Made by a program: the position numbers and the translations under genes. A stretch of 64,000 nt of DNA from Pegea sp. RAD2-039 (lineage: Eukaryota; Chordata; Thaliacea; Salpida; Salpidae), in assembly GCA_034620365.1 (NCBI GenBank), contig JAQGEQ010000071.1, forward strand, positions 4,154,001 to 4,218,000, in the 5' to 3' direction. Of this stretch, positions 50,034 through 61,019 are shown one piece after another; within the stretch, counting starts at the first letter, position 1, and each line of letters opens with the position of its first letter. The notes below the pieces were generated by a model. That model worked only from the letters and a program-made list of their open reading frames with translations, had not been told where the DNA came from and searched no databases.

Positions 50034-50444
50034 TCAACTTCTGGGAACATCGAGTAAGCGCGAGGACTTCATGCTATTGTATCTCTCTCCATTCTTTGTC
50101 TTCTTGACTGATTCTTGGGAGATCTCTTCTGAAGATGACAGGCTGACTATAGTGTCCCTTCTTTCTAGAACCGTCAAGGGTTTAGATTCTAGGAATATTA
50201 AAGTTTCACGCTCCAACAACTTTTGCCTTATATCTGCTGAGGATAATTCATCTCTAAATAAATCTCTGATCATACCATTTTTGTGTTCTGTTGCCATGAC
50301 ACTCTTAAAATCACAGTTCTTGGCCAGGTGTATCAAAGAGCATTGAAAGCCTTTTATAGATTGACTTGGCATCTGCTTCTTCGTTCTTGGTAGATGACGC
50401 AAAAAAACATTTGGTTTCTTTACATAAAACCGTTCCAGTGACAC
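50034..50444 (-). mobile_element. Ty3/Gypsy gag-like fragment
   Basis: A 136-codon minus ORF includes LIHLAKNCDFKS followed by MIRDLFRDELSSADIRQKLL and a segment like ETLIFLESK. This matches the usual gag pattern (L..LA..C.F, MIRD..V.G, IR..LL). Order within the ORF is that of a gag C-terminal half. No LTR or zinc knuckle is evident. The Gypsy pol remnant at 55-56.4 kb lies on the same strand but on the wrong side to be its own pol, so this is probably a separate insertion. Confidence 0.6.
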
Positions 50445-51480
50445 CTGATCTTCTACATAAGTCTGATAGATCTCGAATTATTCATACACGTCTGAAGTTG
50501 AACAATTAACAGATGTAGTTGATTTGTCAAAATCATCATCTGACAAAACCTTGTAGAGGAAATTGGTAAAAGTTTTCTTCAAGTGACGTCATTCCTTGGC
50601 TACCGACCAACTATTCCGGTTTATAGAAGAACCATAGGTTTATACAGCATATCCATTTTTTTTTCTTTTTGTTACACTATAAAGAAACTAAAAAAAATCT
50701 TCGTTACATTATAAAAAACTAAATATACTAATTCGAATAGATTATTATTTAAATCTATCCTAGGTATACCACAAAGAAGCTATCTTAACCGTTGCTAAGC
50801 TTTACTTACACTAAGCCCTAATAACGCTAAAACAACTGGCAACAATTCGCCTCAGAAATAAAATTTACTTAAGTTGAATAAGTTGCAACAAAATGACCCT
50901 TAATATGGAGCTTTATTCAAATAATTAAGGAAACTAACCTAACGAGAAGTATGTCAACAATACGCGATACCTTCAACAAGTCTATGACCGAATGGCAGTC
51001 GTTCATAGTGTTTTGCTTTGTTTATTTTTAACATCATCACTCAGAGCACATCTCGCCTGACCGTTATCGGCCGATGCAGGCATTTATTGTCATTATTATA
51101 TATCCTGCATTAGATAAACTTTGAACTGAAATGTAGAAATGGTTGCTAATACCAACATGAATTAGTACTTGAAGATCTAAAACTGCGTGAAGCTTCACCA
51201 CACTTCATTCCCGCAATAAAGATGTAGAATCTCCAAAATGAAGTCTTTGAAATTAAAATTAAGATGTAGAATGACCACGTGAGTATAATATTTTCATCAG
51301 AAATAGGTTGGGCCAGTTGGACTCATTGATTTGTACAATTCTTTGGTGCATGACCCTTAGTGACCTTATATTGTAAGACCTTTTCATAAAGATTCATTAA
51401 AAGGAAATTAAATAAAAAACAATGTATTACTGTTTTCTAAATATTTCCAAATTTTTTTTACGAAATGTTTGAAATGAGAG
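50445..51480. other. Intergenic sequence, no gene seen
   Basis: Mixed AT-rich sequence with one TGACGTCA near 50584 and no supported coding region. The right end grades into the conserved 5' flank of relaxin-like copy 2. Confidence 0.4.
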
Positions 51481-51522
51481 AAATCAATTCATTTTGTAAA
51501 TTTATTTACATAATGTATACAA

Positions 51523-51605
51523 TATAAAAGGTGGTAGAAATACAGATGCCCCACAGAAGCTCAGCACCTTCAGATGGATCAACCAACTCGTCAGCCTTTG
51601 GCTAA
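51523..51605 (+). promoter_or_regulatory. TATA box plus conserved 19-codon ORF, copy 2
   Basis: TATAAAA at 51523-51529, then an ATG 17 nt on (51546) opening MPHRSSAPSDGSTNSSAFG, stop 51603-51605. It is identical in layout to copies 1 and 3. About 560 nt of strongly conserved flank follows before the main ATG at 52167. With a TATA-directed start near 51553, the small ORF's ATG could fall just outside the transcript, so translation is uncertain. Confidence 0.5.
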
Positions 51606-52166
51606 AAGCACAACTTTTATTAGAGATTTCTAATTTCTAACAGCTTCTCTGAGTCATCACCTCTTATCAATTGATATATAGAGTTAGAAGTAATTTGAAA
51701 GAATCAACAAGCACAAAATTAATCTATAAGATTAGTATCCATAATATAGAATTTTTAACTTAAGATTTGAATCAAGTAAGCTGGTACTTTGAACTAAAAC
51801 TCTTTCAATACGACTTGTAAGCCTTAAAGATATTGCCAGAAAAGTACATTTAGGTAAATGATTCTGTTTCGTTTTACTGATTGAAGATATAAATTTAAAA
51901 GATGTTAAAGAATAGGCAGTGTTTGAAATTTGTGCAATCAGAAAATTTTTTTATACAAAACCAAATTAGTGCCTTGATGTGACGCCCCAAGACACCCTTG
52001 ACTGCCAAACTCAGTCTTTGAGAGAAGTTTTGTTTGCTCTTGGCTTTGTTATTATTCACTTTTCGTCTATTTAAGTAAAAACTTTTGATATATTTAAAGA
52101 ACTTAGAAAATTATTTCAAAAATGCTTTGTTTTATAAAATAGGAAAAGAAGTTTTAAAAGTAAAAC

Positions 52167-53033
52167 ATGAAATTTTGGTTTTCGGCGCTATTTTTATTGG
52201 GGGTTGCTTCTTTAGCACCTAATGCAACTGCGAAGATCATTGGAGAAAAGCCGGATTTATATGATGATTATATAGTAGCCCCAGAATTTACTACCGCACC
52301 CACAAAAGAAGAAAAACTATTACCAGGAGGTCTCCGGTTTGACGATTATAGAGTACTATGTGGAAATCTGTTTATTAAAGCATACAGCATTATCTGTGGA
52401 GCCCCACCGCCGCCGCCAATGCCAATGATAATTCAACGTAACTGCTGTAAATACCGTAAGTGAAACTAAAATGAATAATACTAAAAATAATATTAATATA
52501 ATATCTAATAATTATTCAGCCTTATTTAAATATAGTAAGGCAGTGAATGTTCTACTTAAGTTTTGAAGGTTTTCAAAGTACTTATTGAATAAAACTCACA
52601 ACTTTATATATATTTAATTTAATTTTGTAGTTACTAAACTACAGTTTAATTTTGTTTTCAGCAAATGGAGTAACCTGCAAACAAGCAATGAATGTATTTG
52701 GGCCTGATGCTGTCACTTGTGATATGGACAACGTGATGCAACGTAATCCTTACAGAAAGAAACGACAAAGCGTACTAAGCGTACAATCGTAAGTTTGAAT
52801 TAATCCTAGAGTTGGCTTTAATTTTAGTAAACAATGTATTTACATGTTTTATTATCTGTTTATCTAATTGAAAACAAAAATAAAGTTTTTAGAACATCTC
52901 TTTTTATGTTTTCAGTAATCATTATGAACGGACGCCAAAACATCTTAGAGAGCATTGTTGTAATGGTTGTACATATGGAGAAATATCTGTAAGCTGTTGG
53001 CAAAAAATTCGCAATGAATACCGCCAAAACTAA
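52167..53033 (+). CDS. Relaxin/insulin-like peptide precursor, copy 2
   Basis: Three exons: 52167-52455, 52662-52788, 52916-53033; 534 nt = 177 aa plus stop, intron phases 1 and 2. A signal peptide (MKFWFSALFLLGVAS) is followed by an acidic spacer. B-chain-like LCGNLFIKAYSIICG has Cys65-X11-Cys77, resembling relaxin LCG..hV....hCG. A PPPPPMPM run, Cys93-Cys94, Cys102 and Cys116 follow. RKKR at 128-131 is a furin/dibasic site, and the C-terminal peptide has CC at 153-154, Cys157 and Cys166 (CC-X2-C-X8-C; insulin and relaxin use CC-X3-C-X8-C) with GCTYGEI like relaxin GC[ST]xxxI. The ten cysteines exceed the usual six to eight. Function inferred: secreted hormone or growth-factor-like peptide. 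Poly(A) signal AATAAA near 53,130. Confidence 0.75.
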
Positions 53034-53419
53034 ATCATGTTCAGTATATTTCTAATGTCTGTTTTCCAAGATGGTTTTTCTTAATTTCAAGTTCTTATTA
53101 AGCTCGTATTATAGTTCTATTGCAAACAGACAAATAAACTTTTACCTTGAAATTTGAATTGTTCAGCATAAAAGTAGTAAGAATATTCGATTAAATTTTT
53201 ACCTAATCTGTTAGATATAAGTAGAAATTATAAATAAGTTTTTGTGTTGTACTGGTTCTAACCGATAAGTTCAAACTAAATATTAAAAAAATTTATAAGT
53301 CGAAAAACTTATGCTAAAGCTTATTTTGAACCGTCTTCGAAATCTAGAATAAAAAGTTTAAAAAAAAAGTAATTAGATCAAAAGTCCGCTTGTTGGACAT
53401 GAAGAGTAGAGAGACTTTT

Positions 53420-53870
53420 AATTCTTATAATCCTTAGTTCTTCATCAACCTTTTCAAAGTGTACTTACGACCCCCATTTCTTGAGTAAATTGTCAGTGCA
53501 AGGACGCCATGTGAAGTTGTAGATATCATAAAAATCAAGTCTGTTCAGGCAACATTTACGAGATTTATCTGCAGGAAACTTACTATTAGATGCGATAGTT
53601 ATAAACATCATCTTAGCTTCTTAAATTTAGATAATTGGGAAATTTGACAAATTAAGTACGATTTAATTCTTATTTTTGAAATTATCCACAATTTAGTTGA
53701 CCTTAAATTCGATGAATTCTTCTCAATTAACTCTACTCTCAAGTTTTATCAACTCAGACGACACACATTACATCTTAATAAGCCCATATCACCTCGTACG
53801 TTAATCAGATTGAATTTTTTCTCATACTGTACAATTAGTACTTGATACAATGTAGATTTACAATTAGTCT
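53420..53870 (+). mobile_element. CR1-like 3' fragment
   Basis: Matches the RT C-terminal and 3' region seen at 57.5-57.9, 62.0-62.2 and 63.0-63.4 kb, including the 'aggaaactta' and 'tatcaactcagacgacacac' stretches. It is broken by many stops. Confidence 0.7.
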
Positions 53871-53888
53871 AGATTAGTGTATATATAT

Positions 53889-54750
53889 GTCGGGGCAGAA
53901 GTTGTTGTCCATGCAGCAGCATTCTCTATGCCAACAAGGTGATACAGCGGAACATATGGAATGATGCAGCTGTACCCCGCTGGCGTCCTAGGAGTTGCCA
54001 GAACAACACTGAGTACGGTGACAAACTGCCTACGAAACTCCAACTCCGGCTTCTAATTCGGAGTTTTGTATCTCCTTGAAGTATTGTCATTAACCAGACT
54101 CACAGGTCCTTCTAACCGTGTTTTATATATGAAATTTTTATTGTCACAAATAGGTGTCCACCCAGGCTTAAGCCTAGAACCTTTGGCATGTCGGGCGGGC
54201 GTGATAACCGCCACACTACAGAGATTTATATATAGATAAAATATTCTAACTAGTACTTTAGCTGCGTCAAATCGATCAATTTATATTTAAACAGCTTTTG
54301 AGTTTGTGATGGATTGTTACTGTCTCGATAAAATATCTCAAATATAATCTAAAATATCGATTGTGGAAAGAATCTGGCAACTTGCATAGAATTCAAAGAT
54401 ATTTTATTTAACTTTCCAACTGATCGTTCTTCTATTTGGTTGAGATTATGTTCAAGTTGACAATCCAGAAGAGAAAGTAACTTGAAATGGAACTAGTTTA
54501 ATAGACTTTCACTATCAAACCACAAAAATTTTGTTGTATGAGTGATTGTTACTCTCATTTCAAGCTTTTTATACCTAAAAAAGAAGGTTTGATGGATGAC
54601 AAAAGATAAATTAAAGATGCAAATGAGAAACAAAGAAGATTATCATAGAAGTTATTGATTAGTGTTTCAAAAATAAGCTTTTGCTGCGTCAATCCTTACG
54701 TAGATTTTTGTGATTTTTCAAAACTATTTGAAAAGCTGTTTTGTTGACTA
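53889..54750 (+). repeat. Dispersed repeat (copy of 25.8-26.5 kb) with insert
   Basis: Collinear with 25,830-26,490. Relative to that copy it carries roughly 210 extra bases (about 54,142-54,355), which include a tRNA-like segment. The rest differs by scattered substitutions only. Confidence 0.82.
54155..54223 (-). other. tRNA-Val-like pseudogene / SINE segment
   Basis: The minus strand reads a sequence close to eukaryotic tRNA-Val: GTAGTGTGGCGGTTATCACG (D-arm and box A region, normally GTAGTGTAGTGGTTATCACG), then an anticodon-loop region that would align GAC with the anticodon, CAAAGG, and a T-arm GGTTCTAGGCTTAAGCCT in place of GGTTCGAAACC. Position 33 is C instead of T and the T-loop is altered, so it is not a working tRNA. 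It sits inside the ~210-bp insert that distinguishes the two dispersed-repeat copies, as expected for a tRNA-derived SINE or a captured tRNA pseudogene. Confidence 0.6.
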
Positions 54751-54962
54751 ATAATTTTGCGAGATCAAAGAATTGATGTAGTGTGTACGAGTTAACAACT
54801 GCTAGATTCCTTAAAGAAACGTTGGAAACCCTAGTATCCGGATAGTGGACTCGCGCTTACATCGGGTTAGCTACCAGCAGTTCAACTTCCTTTATCATCC
54901 TCTGCAAACATAGCTCCGCAAGAGTACTGGTCCTGATCTGTCAATCCGGTAAGTTGCGTTCC

Positions 54963-56365
54963 TTAAAGCTGAAGAACCTTGAGTGAGGATTTTCGTTTGT
55001 TGATGGACATAACAAAGACCAAACAGCACTCAACACTTGTGGTAACACGTCTTCCTAATCTTTGAGAGGTCGATCTCTGGATTTCAAGGCACTCCTCACT
55101 GCCCTCCAGACTATTCCACCTCTTCACCTGGCCATTACCTTGTGGATGCTTGGGATTTGTCCTACTGCTTGAAGTGTCTTTTCGTATTAGACAATCCTTC
55201 CTTTGTCGAGACATGAAAGTCGAATCTCATTCGGAATGGATAGGACTGCAAGCTCCAAACAATTTCTCCAAGCTGCTAATTACCGTGTTAGAATCTACTT
55301 TACAACAGGGAAAATAAAAAGGAAATGTAGAAAATTCGTCAGAAATTTACAAGTACTACTTGCAATAGTGCCCTTAAAATCCACGTTAAGTTTTTCCATC
55401 TTCTATGAAGCATTGATGAGAGTGTCATCGCTCGCCTGGTAAAGCTTTCGGCAAACTTCCGAGCAGATTTCGCACTCATCACGGTCAGTATGGGAGCTTT
55501 CATGACCTCACATAATGCTGCACTCTACTGGACACCCAGGCAACACAAAGTTTTGTGAAGCATCTTAGTAGCAGCTTTTGTCGTCGATATAGCTTCATGG
55601 TAGGTACTCGATAACGCATCACGCCTTACATTTTCATCTCCTGGTCTAGATCTTATAGTATACGAAAAAGGTACCAATTACATCTTCCAACTTTGAATTT
55701 GGCATTCTTGATTTTCGACTTCTTCTTAGAGTCTAACATAAACACCACCGACCTTTGATCCATTATCAGAAAGAAGTGTTCCCTCATGAGCAAGTGACTC
55801 CATTTTTGAGTTAATTCGATATCGGCAGTTACCACCTTCTTCACTGCAGGGCGAATCGACTCCGACCCTTATAAGGATCTCGACATAAAGGGCACTGGAC
55901 GTTCATTTTGATTGAGAGTGGCTACATCACTTGCATCACATTCAGCTGTGAAGGGTAAGACTTCATCCATGTTGACTTGGCAATATCCTTTGTTGAGCTC
56001 TTTAAGATCCAGAATCTCTCTTTCACTGAAAGGAAGTTGATGAAACTTTTTCAGACGTTTAATTTCATCTGAAAAATTACAGATCCATCTGGAGTAATAA
56101 TTTGTTGGATGCTGTAGATCTATCAGAGGTTTCAAGCGCCAAGGATCAGGCTTAACTTGATTTCTCCCAAAACAATGACCTAGGAAACATATTCTACTTC
56201 ATATACTGTCTTCGATTCATTTAAAGTCATTTTTCCGTCCAACCGACTTAATAAACATCTTTTAATGCTTTTGTATTCCTCTAACGAGTTGTCTTCACTA
56301 ATCACATTATCAAAATAAACTAATATATCTTCAAGCCCTTTGCTTTTTACTACTTCCTTCATTCT
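54963..56365 (-). mobile_element. Ty3/Gypsy pol remnant
   Basis: Minus-strand fragments occur in pol order. At 56362-56180 there is an RT block with ILVYFDNVI (degenerate YxDD). At 56135-55869 a connection/RNase H block has YYSRWICNFS, AECDASDVA, RPVPFMSRSL. At 55844-55653 an RNase H block has FFLIMDQRSVVFMLD and KIKNAK. At 55442-54963 there are broken frames where integrase should lie. Frames are interrupted by stops and shifts; no gag and no LTR pair were found beside it. It is dead. Confidence 0.8.
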
Positions 56366-58150
56366 ATTTGAATAAGTGCTTATAAGTTGTGATATAGTTA
56401 TTTATAGGAAGTGATTTGTATAGTATATATATATTGTGATTGGTGACAGTAAAAATCTTTTATGAAAACTATGGATTCACATAAAAGTGGCAAGACCTTA
56501 CGGTCTACTGTAAAGAAAAATCCTGAAAAACCGACTTCATCAAAACAACCAACTGATTTCAAATACAAAGTTCGAGGTTCACCATGGGCCTTCAGAATTG
56601 TCAAGGTTTTTTTAAAAAAACGGAAGTGGCAAATAACCACTGAACCCACATCTTCTTTTTTCAAACTCTTTCCGGACACAATTGTTAATACCCAAGATAT
56701 CAATTTACAGAAGTCCATCATCAAATCTCACAAGCATCAAAAAGACAATTCTTTTATTACATTAGGTATGTTCTTCAACGTACGGTCGATTATTAAGAAA
56801 ATTTTTCAATTGAAAGCTCTTTTGCATTCCCATGATTTCACATTTGTTTTAATTACTGAAACATGGTTGAAACCGTTTTATCCTGATTCTTTTCTGGTTG
56901 ACGGTAATCATTTTTGGGTTTTGCGTTGAGTTAGACTGTATGATAGAGGCGGCGGTGTTTGCGTAATTTACATAATATCGCTTGTACCCAAGATCTCTAG
57001 AGTACAGATCGATCCCATTAGTTATCCAGGGTTTGAGATTATCGCATTTGATTTTCATTACTCAAAATCCAAATTTTCTCGTTTTTTATGTACCTATCTA
57101 CCACCCTCTAAAACTAATGATGGGGTTACTGTTAACGCCTTATTGAAGGTTTTGAAGAGTGTATACATCAAAAGGCTAGTAGCTTATTATCTTGTAATCC
57201 TTCACAACTTTAAACAGCTCTACACAGACAACTGGTCTATGAACTGGCAGCTCAGAATCCAACCCAGAAAGTCTAAGCTTATAACTTTTTCTCGTAAACC
57301 AGCTGCAAACTCCTTGAACCAATTTTCTATCAATGGATTTCTTAATAAACGAATATCTTCGGTCCTACACCTTGGCATTAACTTTTCATCTAACTTTAAA
57401 TGGCACAATTATGTTGCACAAAATCTTTAGAAAATCAATTAACCTTGTCTTCCTTATTATGAAGACCTTTAATTCTAAAGACCCATGCTTTTATATCAAT
57501 CTTTTCAAAATGTACGTACGTCCAATTCTTGAACAAAATATCAGTGCATGGATACCATATCAATTTGGTGATATCAAAAAATCGAATCTGTTCAGACAAT
57601 ATTTACATGATTGATATGCAGGAAACTTAATATTAAATACAATAGTTATAAACATCGACTCAGCTTCTTCAGTTTAGATACTTTGGAAATTCGACGGATT
57701 AAATACGACTTAATTCTAATTTTTTAAAGTATCCACATTTAGTTGCCCTTAAATTTGATGATCTCTTTTCCATGAGTCCTTTCCTCAAGTTATATCAACT
57801 CAGACGACACATATTACTTCTTAATAAGCCCATATCACCTGGTACGTTAATCAGAACAATTTTTTTCTCACTCCGCACAATTAGTACTTAGAACCAGTTG
57901 CCATCAGACATTGTCATGTCAGAATCACTCATGCTGTTCAAGAAGAAGTTGAACCGCTATAATATTTGCCAACACTGCCATTTCTATACTGTTAACTTTT
58001 CCTTTTTTTAATATTATTATAACTCTATGTAATTCTTCATTGTTATATGCTTTGAAGGATTAATAGATGTTATTTATTAGAATGTGTGTTAGCGGGAAGT
58101 GCTCTCTATAGGCACCCTCCTTTACATTTATTGTAATAAATATATTAATA
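56366..58150 (+). mobile_element. CR1-like non-LTR element, internally deleted
   Basis: The 5' part (56366-56530) matches 61,020-61,200 and includes the ORF1 start. An endonuclease segment follows with FFNVRSIIKK, FVLITETWLKPF and, after a stop, YDRGGGVCVIY (apurinic-endonuclease-type domain of CR1/Jockey elements). It then jumps to the RT C-terminal region (RKSKLITFSRK, YVRPILEQNISAWIP) and the shared 3' end near 58,150. The RT finger/palm blocks are missing, so this copy cannot move by itself. Confidence 0.8.
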
Positions 58151-58291
58151 ATAAAAAATTCTGTTTTCTAAATGTTTCCTAAATTCATTTATGAAATTTC
58201 ATTTATGAAATTAGGAAATATAAATCAAAATATTTTGTAAATTTATTTACATTTACTAAATTTTGTAAATTTATTTACATAATGTATACAA

Positions 58292-58374
58292 TATAAAAGG
58301 TGGTAGAAATACAGATGCCCCACAGAAGCTCAGCACCTTCAGATGGATCAACCAACTCGTCAGACTTTGGCTAA
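58292..58374 (+). promoter_or_regulatory. TATA box plus conserved 19-codon ORF, copy 3
   Basis: TATAAAA at 58292-58298, ATG 17 nt later at 58315, and a 19-codon ORF ending at 58374 with one substitution (SSDFG for SSAFG). The main ATG is at 59075. A ~160-bp stretch at about 58,802-58,965 is absent from the flank of copy 2 and is an insertion in copy 3. Confidence 0.5.
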
Positions 58375-59074
58375 AAGCACAACTTTTATTAGAGATTTCT
58401 AATTTCTAACAGCTTTTCGGAGTCTTCACCTCTTATCAATTGCTATATAGAGTTAGAAGTAATTTGAAAGAATCAACAAGCACAAAATTAATCTATAAGA
58501 TGAGTATCCATAATATAGAATTTTTTACTTAAGATTTGAATCAAGTAAGCTGGTACTTTGAACTAAAACTCTTTCAATACGACCTGTAAGCCTTAAAGAT
58601 ATTGCCAGAAAAGTACTTTTAGGTAAATGATTCTGTTTCGTTTTACTGATTGAAGATATAAATTTAAAAGATGTTAAAGAATAGGCAGTTTTTGAATTTA
58701 GTGCAATCAGAAAATATTTTATACAAAACCAAGTTAATTCCCTGATGTGACGCCCCAAGACACCTTTGACTGCCAAAATCAGAATTTGAAAGAAGTTTTT
58801 TTTTGACTTTGTCAGCAGAGTAGTTTTTCTTGTTCGAATTGCTAAATTGATATAATGTTGGGATGTGAATGTTACTGGTGAGTTGAAATGTAATTTTAAT
58901 TTGTCTATTTGGTGAGCAAATTGAAGTGTGGGCACAGTAGAGTAAACAAAATATAAAAATTAATCTTTTTTCGTCTATCTAAGTAAATACTTTTGATATA
59001 TTTAAAGAACTTAGAAACTTATTTCTAAAATGCTTTATTTCATTAAGTAGGAAAAGAAGTTTTAAAAGTAAAAC

Positions 59075-60139
59075 ATGAAATTTTGGTTTTCGGCGCTTTT
59101 TTTATTGGGGGTTGCTTCTTCGGCTTATGCAAGTCGGTGGTTGTTTGTGGAAAGGGAGCCTTATTATTTAGATTATATAGAAGCTCCAATATTAGGTCCT
59201 AATGAAAGTGATGCGACTCCTACACTACCTACAGCAGAAGAAGAACAACTATTACCAGGAGGCTACCGTCTTAACGATTCTAGACCGTTATGTGGAAATG
59301 ATTTTATTAAAGTTTACACCGATATCTGTGGAATACCACCACCTCCAAGAATGCCAATGATAATGCAACGTAGCTGCTGCAAATACCGTAAGTGAAAATA
59401 AAATGAATAATAGTAATGTATTAGAAATAAGTTTTAAAAAAATTGCGATAATAATGCGATATATTAAATAATAATATATATAAAAGATAAATATATGAGA
59501 CCAAGTTAACTGGTTGGTAACTGGCAAGCGGCTTCTGTAATTTCGACTGAGAATAGTTATAAATTACAATTTTATTTGATAATAACATTAAAACTCAATT
59601 AAAGCTTGTCATGATCAATTTAAGTTTCGAAGGTTATCAATATTATCAAGGTTTGATAATAACTGTTCAGTTCAAGTATAGCTTGTTATATCAATTTCGG
59701 TTTTGAAGGTTTACTTATTGAATAAAACTGGCGATCTTATAAATTTTGGTTTAATTTTGTAATTACTAAACTAAAGTTTAATTTTGTTTTCAGCAAGAGG
59801 AAAAGCTTGCAAGGCAGCAATGAATGTATATGGACGTGATGCTGTAACTTGTGATATGTATAAAGATCGAAAAAAACGACACAGTAACCCAGAATAGTAA
59901 GTTTGAATTAATCCTAGTGTTGACTTTAATTTTAGTAACAATTTGTTTACACGTTTTATTATCTGTTTATCTAATTGACAACCAACTTATACTTTTATAA
60001 TATCTCTTTCTATGTTTACAGTACTCCTACGAGATGGACGCCAAGAAGTCTTAGAGATCATTGTTGTGCTAGATGTACTTATGGAGAAATATCTGTAAGC
60101 TGTTGGCATAAAATTTTCCATCACTATCTCCGAAACTAA
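59075..60139 (+). CDS. Relaxin/insulin-like peptide precursor, copy 3
   Basis: Exons 59075-59387, 59794-59896, 60022-60139; 534 nt = 177 aa plus stop, with the same intron phases (1 and 2) as copy 2. It has a signal peptide MKFWFSALFLLGVASSAYA, an LLPGGYRL block, B-chain-like LCGNDFIKVYTDICG (C-X11-C), CC plus two further cysteines around KAAMNVYGRDAVTC, a basic site (RKKR) and a C-terminal HCCARCTYGEISVSCW (CC-X2-C-X8-C). The third exon is the best conserved part among the three copies. Intron 1 shares a block (gttggtaactggcaagcggc) with intron 1 of copy 1 but not copy 2, so copies 1 and 3 retain sequence lost from 2. The poly(A) signal AATAAA lies near 60,244. Confidence 0.75.
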
Positions 60140-60685
60140 ATGATGTTCAGTATATTTCAATGTCTGTTTTCTAAGATAGTGTTTCTTCATTTCAAGTTCT
60201 AATTACGCATTCACTCGTAATACAATTTCTTTGCAAACAGATAAATAAAATTTTATCTTGAAGTTTGAATGAGTATTGTTTAGTGTGAAAATGTTAAGAA
60301 TATTGCAATTTGAAATGCAAGTTGAGATTAGAGTTTAGACTTGCTATACACCAGGTTAGCCTCCAACAGTTCTACCTTCTTTATAATCCTTTTGCTCATT
60401 AAAACATTGGAAAGTTATAAATTCAGACTGTATGGGGTGGATTCTGAGCTACCAGTTCATAGACAAGTTTCCTACAACGTGTAGAGTTGTTGGAAGTTGT
60501 GAAGGATTACAAGATGATAGCTTAAAGTCATTTGCATTACAAACACACTAACACCATTTACTGCTACAAAAAGCAGACTAAATAAGCAAACATCTAGACA
60601 GGTATTTCTTCTTATTCAATTTTCAATATAGCATAGAGAAGAGAAAATAAATAATTTTGTTTTAGCTTCATAAATAGTTTATAAT

Positions 60686-60967
60686 TTGTTTTGTTTTTAT
60701 TATTGTTATTACCAAACGTTCCATTTAATTGGGTTTCTCAATTATTCTACTATTGACACAAATAAGGCTCTAACTTTATTATATAATCTTTTCAATATTT
60801 CCTCTGATCAACTTATCAAAGACCCAACAATTTGCTGCAAAAACTGTTCAAATGAATTCCATGTAAATAAAAATAATTCACAATTTTGTCATTATGATGT
60901 TGCTCAGATTAATTACAATCTAACAAACTTGCCAATATCTAAAAAACTTAGAAGCAAACTAAAATAG
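60686..60967 (+). other. ORF in a repeated segment, possible mobile-element protein
   Basis: A 93-codon frame with a CxxC..H..C-like cluster (CCKNCSNEFHVNKNNSQFCHY) and INYNLTNLPISKKL. Its 3' half (from 'cattatgatgttgctcagat') recurs at about 62,630 and 63,810, where it continues as NQTNILTWTINEEISKSQLE. Repetition next to CR1-like ends suggests a transposon-derived frame; I cannot name the family. Confidence 0.4.
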
Positions 60968-61019
60968 AATCAAACAAATTTACTCACTTGGACTATAAAT
61001 ACCATTCTATTTCAATAAG

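Noticed and set aside
54155-54223. Functional tRNA-Val gene
   Set aside because: C at position 33, a disrupted T-loop and location inside a repeat insert argue for a pseudogene or SINE part.
55203-55442. 79-codon plus-strand ORF
   Set aside because: It lies opposite the Gypsy pol remnant, whose conserved blocks run on the minus strand.
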